A stretch of 27,873 bases of DNA from JAVBOW01 sp031551595 (GTDB taxonomy: Bacteria; Bacteroidota; Bacteroidia; Bacteroidales; Rikenellaceae): contig JAVBNK010000171.1 in the NCBI GenBank assembly GCA_031551595.1, positions 1 to 27,873 on the forward strand, read 5' to 3'. Positions 15,800-23,215 of the stretch are shown here, one piece after another. The notes beneath the pieces were generated by a model. It was not told where the DNA came from, searched no databases, and saw only the letters and a list, made by a program, of their open reading frames with translations. Numbering within the stretch: position 1 is the stretch's first letter; every line of letters begins with the position of its first letter. A program made the translations under genes and the position numbers.

Positions 15800-17245
15800 A
15801 TGAAAACCAGCATGAGGAAATTTGCCAGGTTGCTCCTGCCGGCCTTGTCGCTGCTCGCCGCAGCCTGCTCGCCGGCCGAAAAGGAAAAAACGATCACCAT
15901 CATCGCGGTGAACGATATCCACGGAGGCATCGACAATTTCCCATCGCTGGCCACCCTCGTCGGGGAATACCGCACGGCCCGGCCCGGCCGCGTGCTGCTG
16001 ATCGACGCCGGCGACCGCTGGACCGGCAATCCTTACGTCGACCTGCATCCCGACCGCGGATACCCGATGGTCGAACTGATGAACACGCTCGGCTTCGACC
16101 TGAGCACTTACGGCAACCATGAATTCGATTTCGGCCTGGACATTCTGGCTGAGCGCGTACGCCAGTCCGCATTTCCCTATACGGCCGCGAATATCGACTC
16201 GAACGGCTCGGCGTTGCCCCAGCCCGATCCTTACCGCTGCTTCGATGTGGACGGGGTGCGCATCTGCTTCATGGGGCTGATCACCACCGCCCGCGCCGGT
16301 TATCCCGACGGGTTTGTGCATAATTTCGGCTCGATCCGCTTCTCGCATCCCGTTTCGACCGCCCTCGGATACCGCCACCTGAAAGACAGTTGTAATGTAC
16401 TGATCGGGCTTACGCACATAGGCTATGAACTCGATTCGGTGCTGGCCCTGCAAATGCCCGAACTGGACGTGATCATCGGCGGGCACTCCCACTCCGAACT
16501 GCCCGGCGGCAAATTGATCGACCGGACGCTCGTTACCCAGGCCGGAAGCCGCCTGCACTATGCCGATATCATTACCCTCACGCTGCAGGGCGGCAAACTG
16601 GTTAAAAAAGAAAGCGCGCTGGTGCGCCTCGATACGATCGCTCCCGATCCGGTGTATACCGCGATGATCGATAGGTATAAACAGATACCGGAACTTTCCG
16701 CCGTACAGGGGACATTGGCCGACGACTTCGACAAGTGGGGCGTGATGAACATGGTCAACGATATGATCCGCCAGCGTACCGGAGCCGACTTTTCGGTCTA
16801 TAACTGGGGGGGCATACGTGTCGAATCCCTCTCCAAAGGCCCCGTCACCCTGGCCGACATCTACTCGATCGAGCCTTTCGGCAACTCGGTGAATATCGTG
16901 AAGATGACCACCGGGCAGATCAAGGAATTGATCCTTAATAAGTTCAATTCCACGGGCAAAGAGTCGCACCGTGCCGACCTCTATCCCTCGGGTTTCACCT
17001 ACCACGTGCGGACCAACCTGCGCGGCGACGGGGTGGACGTGCTCTTCGACGCCGGCCGCCCGCTCTCCGACGATAAGCTCTATAACGTCGCCATGTCCGA
17101 TTACGTCGCCACGGCCTACAACTTCAGCGCCGCCGGCACTGGGCAGTCTACCGGCATCATGCTCACCGAAATGCTCATCGACCACCTCCGCAAAAATTCG
17201 CCCCTCCACGGCGATAACACCCCGCGGGTCACCATCGGGCATTGA
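15800..17245 (+). CDS. 5'-nucleotidase / UshA-like metallophosphatase lipoprotein
   Basis: A 481-residue envelope enzyme predicted to remove phosphate from nucleotides or similar phosphoesters. A lipoprotein signal peptide ends in LLAAAC (Cys23). The calcineurin-like metallophosphatase domain shows the dimetal ligands: Asp39 and His41 in NDIHGG, Asp72 in DAGD, Asn106-His107 in GNHEFD, His205, and His229/His231 in GGHSH. The C-terminal 5'-nucleotidase substrate domain carries NWGGIR (about 335-340) and SIEPFGN (356-362), which bind the nucleoside base in this family. It is divergent from the nucleoside kinase, which makes a salvage pairing: dephosphorylation outside the inner membrane and rephosphorylation inside. 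The exact substrate is not provable from sequence. Confidence 0.9.
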   Translation: MKTSMRKFARLLLPALSLLAAACSPAEKEKTITIIAVNDIHGGIDNFPSLATLVGEYRTARPGRVLLIDAGDRWTGNPYVDLHPDRGYPMVELMNTLGFDLSTYGNHEFDFGLDILAERVRQSAFPYTAANIDSNGSALPQPDPYRCFDVDGVRICFMGLITTARAGYPDGFVHNFGSIRFSHPVSTALGYRHLKDSCNVLIGLTHIGYELDSVLALQMPELDVIIGGHSHSELPGGKLIDRTLVTQAGSRLHYADIITLTLQGGKLVKKESALVRLDTIAPDPVYTAMIDRYKQIPELSAVQGTLADDFDKWGVMNMVNDMIRQRTGADFSVYNWGGIRVESLSKGPVTLADIYSIEPFGNSVNIVKMTTGQIKELILNKFNSTGKESHRADLYPSGFTYHVRTNLRGDGVDVLFDAGRPLSDDKLYNVAMSDYVATAYNFSAAGTGQSTGIMLTEMLIDHLRKNSPLHGDNTPRVTIGH

Positions 17246-17292
17246 TCCCGCCTCATTTTAATCTCTAAGGGTTGAATTCCCCGCTGCTCGCG

Positions 17293-17462
17293 GCGATCCT
17301 CTCCCCATCTCCTGCGGTCGCGGGAGATGGCGATTGCCTGGAGCAATCGCAGCCTTTACAATACCCCTTAGTTTCAGTTACCCATGCTGCCCATGGGTTT
17401 CCTCCTCGCGGTCCGGCATAGTTCGCAAGCGACCTCTGCCCTCGCTCGCAGCGTCGGTTGCT
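17293..17462. repeat. Tandem hairpin repeat, unit A
   Basis: A 170-bp unit starting GCGATCCTCTCCCCATCT. It carries stem CCATCTCC/GGAGATGG (17305-17312 with 17323-17330). Next is an 8-bp stem GCGATTGC/GCAATCGC with loop CTGGA (17330-17350), then stem ACCCATG/CATGGGT with loop CTGCC (17380-17398). A 53-base stretch after the second stem differs from unit B at one position. Confidence 0.85.
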
Positions 17463-17665
17463 GCGACCCTCTCCCCATCTCCCGCGGCTGCGGGGGTCGG
17501 AATCAGAGATTCCGGGCCGCGGGAGATGGCGATTGCCTGGAGTAATCGCAGCCTTTACAATACCCCGTAGTTTCAGTTACCCATGCTGCCCATGGGTTTC
17601 CTGCTCACGGCCCGGCATAGTTCTAACGGGTTCGGTTCTGCCCTCGCTCGCAGCGTCGGTTGCTG
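17463..17665. repeat. Tandem hairpin repeat, unit B
   Basis: Directly abuts unit A in the same orientation. It has an extra insert of about 30 bp that turns the first stem into a perfect 13-bp arm pair (17475-17487 with 17517-17529) enclosing a nested 7-bp hairpin CGGAATC-AGA-GATTCCG (17498-17514). The second stem (17529-17549) keeps pairing through one G-U wobble. The third stem (17579-17597) is identical to A. Confidence 0.85.
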
Positions 17666-17709
17666 CGGGGTCCTTTATTCCCTAAGGGTCCAAATACTTC
17701 GTGGCACCG

Positions 17710-17875
17710 GTTCCCCCATGCATGGCATGGGTTTCCTGCTCACGGCCCGGCATAGTTCAAACGGGTTCGGTTCTGCCCTCGCGCGTGTCGGTCCGGGGCC
17801 ACGGGATGTGGCAGTTTCCGCAGGCAACTGCGCCCTTGCCATACCCGGCAGCTTGCTGCGTGGTTCCTTTATGGC
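17710..17875. repeat. Degenerate tandem hairpin repeat, units C
   Basis: Bases 17726-17782 match unit B 17591-17647 with one mismatch in 57. The preceding stem is CCCATG/CATGGG, but its 5-nt loop is CATGG instead of CTGCC (17715-17731). From about 17800 another diverged unit begins. Its counterpart of the second stem is GCAGTT/AACTGC (17811-17816 with 17826-17831), replacing GCGATTGC/GCAATCGC. Confidence 0.7.
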
Positions 17876-18145
17876 AGGCCTTTTTCGTTTTTCGTTGCGG
17901 TCGGGAATTGCAGGGGAAGGGGAGTCGGGTGATGTGCGTGAATGGACCGACAGGGGATACGTTTAAGCTTTTTTCCGATGGGCGGAAGAGCGGTTTTGCA
18001 CATGGCCGCACAACCGGGTTGGTTCCATATCATTTTGCCGGAGGGTGGAGGCATGTACTGTCCGGTCCCGGCGACAGCCTTTGCGTACGGCCGCCTGCAT
18101 CGTCCCGGGCGGTGCTCCCGCATTCGCGGACGGGTTATCCCGTAC

Positions 18146-18246
18146 CGCTAAAATAACGCGAGTTCGATGAATTTAAACGCAATGAACCACAGTAATATAT
18201 ATGGTCCGGCGAGTTTGATTGAATTCGTAGAACTCACGCTAAAATA
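18146..18246. repeat. Short module with 10-bp direct repeats and imperfect inverted repeats
   Basis: CGCTAAAATA occurs at 18146-18155 and again at 18237-18246. Between them the ends form an imperfect inverted repeat: left arm from 18155 and right arm back from 18240, about 17 of 22 positions matching. The middle is A+T-rich. Confidence 0.5.
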
Positions 18247-18287
18247 GGCGATGACGGCAGAAAGCATTGCTTTCTGCCGTCATCGCC
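18247..18287 (-). terminator. Second strong hairpin downstream of the PUL operon
   Basis: A perfect 19-bp stem (18247-18265 with 18269-18287) and a 3-nt loop ATT. Read on the minus strand it is followed by TATTTTAGC, a weak U-rich tail. It stands directly past the main terminator, so it probably acts as a backup. Confidence 0.6.
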
Positions 18288-18289
18288 GT

Positions 18290-18326
18290 AAAAAAAGCGG
18301 TTCCCCGGAGTATCTCCGGGGAACCG
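18290..18326 (-). terminator. Intrinsic terminator of the PUL operon
   Basis: A 13-bp perfect stem (18298-18310 with 18314-18326), loop of 3, followed on the minus strand by C and seven T (18297-18291). It starts 10 bp after the stop codon of the last PUL gene. Textbook rho-independent terminator. Confidence 0.92.
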
Positions 18327-18336
18327 TCATTGAGGA

Positions 18337-19890
18337 TCAGTTGTATACTGCGATATCGGCCAGGTTCGTGCTGTAATTCGTGCCATAGAACCGGTCGGTG
18401 ACGGTGACCCTTATCCAGCGAACAGACTTCGGGGCTTTGAGCGGAATGAGAGTCGTCTCGGCATTGCCTCCGCCGATCACGTTATCCTCCACGCCGGTGG
18501 CATCTTCCCACACAAGCTGGTCGGCTGAAGTCTTCACGCGGATCGTCCTGGGCGATACATTCCAGCCGTCGTAGTCCGAAGAACAGTTCTTCTGTACGAT
18601 CTTAACACCCTTGACTGTCTGCAAGGCGCCCATGTCGATGGTCAGCTGGTGAGTCCGGGCAACGACCGGCTGCCAGTGCGGTTGCCAGTGGGTACCCGGA
18701 TTGTTGTCCAACAGGAAATCTATTCCCGAATCGACTCCGGCGGGATCAGGAAGCGAACTCGTGATCGTCCACCCCTCTGTGTTCAGGTAATTCAGTACCG
18801 GAACGGTCGGATTGGTCTTCTTCGTGATGATTGAGGCTTTAGCAGTCAGGGCGTAGTTCCCGGTATAAAATTCCACCGTTAATCCTGTCAGTTTGTTTAC
18901 CTCCTCCAGGAATGCGGTGGCCTCGGCGGCCGTCTGCCCGATCACCCTGGAACAATATTCGGCGACAGTAACAAGTTTACCTCCAAGAGTATACGCGACT
19001 CCGGCGTAACTGCTGTGGAAATAACGGTTCTTGCCCAGGATGAGTTTCTTCAGGTTGGGGAGATAGAGGATATCATTGAAAGAGTTGATATCGTAATCGA
19101 TCTCCAATTCCTCCACGCTGTTGATAAATGCGTCGTCCAGGATGGCCTGGTTATACCTGCGTTTGAACAACAATTTGAAATCGGTCGAGAACGTGCGATC
19201 GTTGGTCAATGTATAGGTTCCGAAATCGATCAGATCCGGGCTGCCCGGGAGCGTGCCGATACGGTCGAGCGTGATAGGCGCCGAGGTGTCCACATCCTTA
19301 AGGGGATACATCTTCCCCATGTTAATTTCGGTGAGGTCGAACGTCTTTGCCTCCCCTGTCGTGTTGGTGTAGTTCAGCGTGAAATCGACAATATTGTCGT
19401 TCCACTTGTCGAGAAACAACACCAGGTTGTCTTTCACCCGGTAGTATGAGATGATCCCGCGGGTAAAAGAAGTGTACACTTCATGCTTCTCGGTGTAGGG
19501 ACGGGCGTAATTAGGGGTGTAGAGCGAAGCGTCCCCGTCCTTAGTCAGCGAAATGCAACGTATCTCATAGGTGCCGTCCGGCAGGTTGGGGATGTCGTAG
19601 GAGCTTTGCAGCAAGCCGGTGACGGGATCCCTCGGCAAAGTGACCGATTCGGTCTTGTCATTGGCCGTCCAGCTCACTTTGACCGCGTCGATGAGGGGAT
19701 CGAGGCTGTTTTCCCACGTGACCAGGATATGCTTCCATCCCGGCTGCACCGAGGGTTGGCTGCATCGGCCCAGGTAACGGATCTTGCTGTCGCCGGAATA
19801 ATCTTTATAGGTGTCTTCGAGACTTTCGCCGCAGCCCGCCAGCAAAAACAGCGCTCCGGCCAATGCGAATACAGATTTCATTTTTATCAT
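18337..19890 (-). CDS. DUF4998-type lipoprotein with C-terminal F5/8 type C (discoidin) domain
   Basis: Predicted outer-membrane lipoprotein of 517 residues, lipobox LAGC with Cys20. The N-terminal part (about 27-250) resembles DUF4998: YKDYSGDSKIRYLGRCSQ, PGWKHILVTWENSLDP, and fibronectin-like strands ending DGTYEIRCISLTKDG. The C-terminal 150 residues look like an F5/8 type C/discoidin carbohydrate-binding fold: FLLDNNPGTHWQPHWQP, HQLTIDMG, VKGVKIVQKN and the final SVRWIRVTVTDRFYG. It is the last gene of the susC-susD operon, 4 bp after its neighbour. Probable role: surface glycan-binding accessory to SusCD. The ligand cannot be told from sequence. Translation may start at Met1 or Met4. Confidence 0.83.
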   Translation of the reverse strand: MIKMKSVFALAGALFLLAGCGESLEDTYKDYSGDSKIRYLGRCSQPSVQPGWKHILVTWENSLDPLIDAVKVSWTANDKTESVTLPRDPVTGLLQSSYDIPNLPDGTYEIRCISLTKDGDASLYTPNYARPYTEKHEVYTSFTRGIISYYRVKDNLVLFLDKWNDNIVDFTLNYTNTTGEAKTFDLTEINMGKMYPLKDVDTSAPITLDRIGTLPGSPDLIDFGTYTLTNDRTFSTDFKLLFKRRYNQAILDDAFINSVEELEIDYDINSFNDILYLPNLKKLILGKNRYFHSSYAGVAYTLGGKLVTVAEYCSRVIGQTAAEATAFLEEVNKLTGLTVEFYTGNYALTAKASIITKKTNPTVPVLNYLNTEGWTITSSLPDPAGVDSGIDFLLDNNPGTHWQPHWQPVVARTHQLTIDMGALQTVKGVKIVQKNCSSDYDGWNVSPRTIRVKTSADQLVWEDATGVEDNVIGGGNAETTLIPLKAPKSVRWIRVTVTDRFYGTNYSTNLADIAVYN

Positions 19891-19894
19891 GGCG

Positions 19895-21238
19895 TTATTC
19901 TTTTACGAAAACTTCAAGTTCATGGAACGATACATAGCGGGCTGGGTTCATGTCATTCACCACCGAATTGGTCGCATTATGGAACATGTCGTTCACAACG
20001 ATCTTCAGGTAGCGGTAGGTATCCGGGTTCGCAGGGAACGTCAGGTCGAGATAAACGGGATCGGCCGCCTCGAGGTCCTTGAGATTCTTAGGCTCGGTAG
20101 CGGCGTTGTAGGCCGCCTCCATCCATCGCTCCCTGATGGGCGTTTTGTAATCCTGCTCGAACTTCCGCAGCAGGACCCACGACTGGTCGTCGTCCTTGTT
20201 GTTCGATGCGTAGATGGCCAGCTTACACGGCAGTTTGGTGATGTAGATGTTATTCCAGACCGGGGCATACTTAGTCGGACTCGTCGCTTTCATAGAAGGC
20301 CAGATAACGTTGGTGGACCGGAATGCATAGAAGCGGCACGCGGCAGGGATGGTCGGCGTTTTGAGGTCGATGATAAACGGCGCTCCCACGGCATCAGGGC
20401 CCGCGAGGAAGGTACTGGGCTTGCTGTAACCGTATGTATCGGCGTCTTTATAGCCTTGCACGCCTTTGGTATCGCCGTCGAAGAGATACTTTATGCCCAG
20501 CTTATACTCCTCGTCCTCGACCGATTTGTTCTTCGGGTCCAGGAATTCGAAGTCGGTCGGCCAGACGGCTTTTTTCCTCTTGTAAGCCTCCACATTCTTA
20601 TATTCCACCTGCTTGACGCGGTAGCCCCTCACGTCTTCGGTGCGAATGAAGATCGTATTGAAGTCGCGCTTCTGCTGGAGCGAGAAAAGCAGCGTGTCTT
20701 TCCCCGGCCTGATCGGCATCGACTGTACCTCCAGCGTATCCATTAAGCCGTCGAGGGGGTTCGTGCCCAGGTAGAAGAAGTGCGCCATTCCATTGGAATT
20801 CTGCGGATTATCCGTGATGACCATGAAGCCGTCCCAATTGGGTCTTACCTGGACATTCTCGAAATACACAATGGGACCGGAATCGTACGTATCGAAAGTC
20901 AGGTGGATCGGTTTCGACACCTGCTTTTTGAAATTCATCAGGGTGACGGTGACCGGCACATCCTGCGTGGCCTCCCTGAACCCATAAAGAATGAGCGAAT
21001 CGTTCGCGTAGGTTCCCGAAGAGGTCAGCTCCTTCCCGCTGTAATCCCGATAGTGGGCCTCCACGGCGTAGATGTCCGCATTCGCAGGCAGTTTATAATG
21101 TATCACCGCCCCGCCGGCAACGGGCTTGATGTCGAAGGCGACGTCAGAAATCGAGATGTCGAATACTGGTTCGCTATCCTTGCAGCCCCAACATGCAAGC
21201 AACAATAAAAATATGGCTATTCTTTTCATCTTTTTCAC
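19895..21238 (-). CDS. DUF4959/DUF5000-like surface lipoprotein
   Basis: A 447-residue lipoprotein (signal peptide ending LLACWGC, Cys19). The N-terminal beta-sandwich (about 28-115) with AGGAVIHYKLPANADIYAVEAHY fits DUF4959. The middle resembles DUF5126, with EVQSMPIRPGKDTLLFSL. The C-terminal 200 residues resemble DUF5000, a discoidin-like fold, with KYLFDGDTKG, PFIIDLKTP, CRFYAFRSTN and YRYLKIVVNDMF. These families recur together next to SusD in Bacteroidota glycan loci. The frame opens with GTG at 21238, overlapping the susD stop as TAGTG; an alternative ATG lies three codons later (21229) and gives an equally good signal peptide. Probable role: surface glycan binding beside SusD. Confidence 0.83.
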   Translation of the reverse strand: MKKMKRIAIFLLLLACWGCKDSEPVFDISISDVAFDIKPVAGGAVIHYKLPANADIYAVEAHYRDYSGKELTSSGTYANDSLILYGFREATQDVPVTVTLMNFKKQVSKPIHLTFDTYDSGPIVYFENVQVRPNWDGFMVITDNPQNSNGMAHFFYLGTNPLDGLMDTLEVQSMPIRPGKDTLLFSLQQKRDFNTIFIRTEDVRGYRVKQVEYKNVEAYKRKKAVWPTDFEFLDPKNKSVEDEEYKLGIKYLFDGDTKGVQGYKDADTYGYSKPSTFLAGPDAVGAPFIIDLKTPTIPAACRFYAFRSTNVIWPSMKATSPTKYAPVWNNIYITKLPCKLAIYASNNKDDDQSWVLLRKFEQDYKTPIRERWMEAAYNAATEPKNLKDLEAADPVYLDLTFPANPDTYRYLKIVVNDMFHNATNSVVNDMNPARYVSFHELEVFVKE

Positions 21239-23196
21239 TATTTTTGATTATTACCACCCCATCCCGGATTCTGTACGATACTGGAGATCAGTACCTCTTC
21301 GCTGCGGATCGGGAAAAAGTAGTCCCTCGGGGAGAGGAATTGACGTTTGCTCCATACCACGATGGGGCCGTTAAAGTCATTGTAGAACTGCCGGGCGTTG
21401 TTGGCCACCACATTCCAGCCGTAAAGTTTCTCATTGAGTACTTCGTGCGCGATCTTCCAGCGGCGCAGGTTATAGAACCGATAGCCTTCGAAAGCGAACT
21501 CGATATCCCATTCGCGGTGGATGATCTCACGCATACCCTCCTTATTGTTGATCTTGTCGGGCGTTATGGAATACGTTCTCCAGGCGTCTTCCACATTGAG
21601 AATCCCTGCGCGTTTACGGACCACATTCAGGTGATCGTACACTTTCTGGCTCGGACCTTCGTATTCGTTCCATGCCTCGGCGGCGATCAGGTAAAGTTCC
21701 GCCATGCGGATCACAATCGACGTAGCTTCCTGCGGCGGTATATATCCGATGGTGGGCATGTTCGAATTGAGGTGCTTTTTCAGCCAGTACCCCGTAATAT
21801 TCTGGGGCTCCGAATTCAGTATGGTATTGCGGATCGACCCGAATTTTTCACCCTGGTAGGCGGTCACGACAAGGTTCAGGGCGGGAGTGGTGCCTCGCTG
21901 CCAGTAGCAGCGGTCGGCGGCGATGCAGGCGTAAAAACGCGGTTCGCGGTGGAGGTGCAGGTTAAGTACGTCATTTGCCGACACCACGTCGGTATAGGCC
22001 GGGTCCGTTTCCCTGCTCATGTTGTAGCGGTCGGCGAAATTCCATTCCTTGTCGGCATCGATCGGCAACCCGTGGTCGGTGTAATACATCTCGACCATTT
22101 TCATGCTCGGGCTGACGCATCCTTCTACGCTACCGTTATATACGTCAGTATAGGTGCTGGAGTGTCTGGGCAGTATAAGCAAATACAGGTGCTGGCTGTT
22201 GATCCGGCTCCTGAAAGGCCTGAGGGTAAACAGGGCCTCTTTATTCCCGTAACTCTCATTGAGTACCGAACCTTCGATATCCCTCATGGTGTTGCGCAAT
22301 GCGGTACTGCCGGAGTTGCCTGCATTGAGCATCTTCCCGCCTTCGGTACAGATCTCGATGGCTTCTTCGGCCGCTTCTGCGGCAAGGCGCCATTTTTCCC
22401 GGTCGTACGTGGGATTGAAAAGCAACTCGCCCTTCTTGTTTTTGAAGTTGGCATAGAATTCATTTCCGTTGAACAGCGGCGATGCGGCATAGAGCAACAC
22501 CCGCGCCTTCAGGGCCGCAGCCCCTTCGCGGCTGAAATAGTTTTGGCGTCTGGGATCCTTGTCTTTCATCGGGTCGAGGTCTTCGAGCGCTTCGTCGAGC
22601 AGGTCGACGATCACTTTGAAACATTCGTCCATCGGACTGCGCGGCCGCTGCATCTCGGTTACGGTCACATTCGGCTCGATGTTGTCCGGGACCAGCGTGA
22701 TCGGGCCGTAACGGCGTACCAGCTCGAAATACACCATGGCTTTCAGTGCCTTGATCTCGGCAGCCCACTGCTTTTTCTCGTGGAGCTCCATGTTGTACAC
22801 GTCCCATATTTTGTTAAGGAAGATATTGCAATAGCGGATGCAGGCGTAGAGGCCGCTCTCCCCGTTATCCTTCCAGATATTGCCGAAAGGTTCCAGCGAT
22901 ACCTGCGAGCCGTCGGCGATCGCCAGGCCGGGATATGAGGTCATGCCGGTGTACTTGTTGCGCAGGTAATTCGAGGTGACGAGTTCGTCCGTCCCCATCA
23001 CCGCAGGGTTCATCGTGTGGGTTGCCACGGGCTCCTGCAGGAAAACGTAGCAACTCCTGAGCCAGTCTGCGGCTTGCTCCTTTTTCTCGAAGATCGTGTC
23101 GATCGTTTCGATATCCTTCTCCGGGACCATGTCCAGGTAATCACAGGCTGTGAAAACCAAAACGGCGGATACCAAGATATAAATAAAGCGCTTCAT
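21238..23196 (-). CDS. SusD/RagB-family nutrient-binding outer-membrane lipoprotein
   Basis: SusD homologues sit as lids on SusC transporters and bind oligosaccharides at the cell surface. The 652 residues include lipobox VFTAC (Cys18) followed by DYLDMVPEKDIETIDTIF, the classic SusD N-terminus. TPR-type helices follow, for example AEIKALKAMVYFELVRRYGPITLV. The C-terminal RagB/SusD segment contains IRMAELYLIAAEAWNEY, HREWDIEFAFEGYRFYNLRRWK and the final FPIRSEEV. It lies 19 bp after susC and its stop overlaps the next start. The long middle region is normal for the family. The polysaccharide target cannot be read from the sequence. Confidence 0.95.
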   Translation of the reverse strand: MKRFIYILVSAVLVFTACDYLDMVPEKDIETIDTIFEKKEQAADWLRSCYVFLQEPVATHTMNPAVMGTDELVTSNYLRNKYTGMTSYPGLAIADGSQVSLEPFGNIWKDNGESGLYACIRYCNIFLNKIWDVYNMELHEKKQWAAEIKALKAMVYFELVRRYGPITLVPDNIEPNVTVTEMQRPRSPMDECFKVIVDLLDEALEDLDPMKDKDPRRQNYFSREGAAALKARVLLYAASPLFNGNEFYANFKNKKGELLFNPTYDREKWRLAAEAAEEAIEICTEGGKMLNAGNSGSTALRNTMRDIEGSVLNESYGNKEALFTLRPFRSRINSQHLYLLILPRHSSTYTDVYNGSVEGCVSPSMKMVEMYYTDHGLPIDADKEWNFADRYNMSRETDPAYTDVVSANDVLNLHLHREPRFYACIAADRCYWQRGTTPALNLVVTAYQGEKFGSIRNTILNSEPQNITGYWLKKHLNSNMPTIGYIPPQEATSIVIRMAELYLIAAEAWNEYEGPSQKVYDHLNVVRKRAGILNVEDAWRTYSITPDKINNKEGMREIIHREWDIEFAFEGYRFYNLRRWKIAHEVLNEKLYGWNVVANNARQFYNDFNGPIVVWSKRQFLSPRDYFFPIRSEEVLISSIVQNPGWGGNNQK

Positions 23197-23215
23197 ATAT
23201 GCTTTTATTTAAAAG

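Larger units (their letters stand above)
17246..18336. other. 1.1-kb gene-free intergenic region
   Basis: No convincing gene between the nucleotidase and the PUL operon. Open frames here are repetitive, with poor composition and no family resemblance. It holds two long and one or two degenerate tandem hairpin units (17293-17875), a nondescript stretch 17876-18145 in which I see nothing recognisable, a small direct/inverted repeat module (18146-18246), and two strong hairpins (18247-18326). Confidence 0.75.

Noticed and set aside
15785..17242. Long antisense frame opposite the nucleotidase gene
   Set aside because: Same artefact of G+C-rich codon structure; the sense frame carries all metallophosphatase motifs.
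17293..17875. CRISPR array
   Set aside because: Units are 135-200 bp, adjoin directly and carry internal hairpins; there are no short repeats with unique regular spacers and no cas genes.
17334..18156. Open reading frames in the repeat region (75-151 aa)
   Set aside because: They follow the repeats, show no domain resemblance, overlap one another in several frames and break the hairpin logic; better explained as non-coding repeat DNA.
19704..19722. Possible third parS around a CACGTG core
   Set aside because: Only the core matches; the flanking bases do not form the palindrome, and it is inside a coding region.
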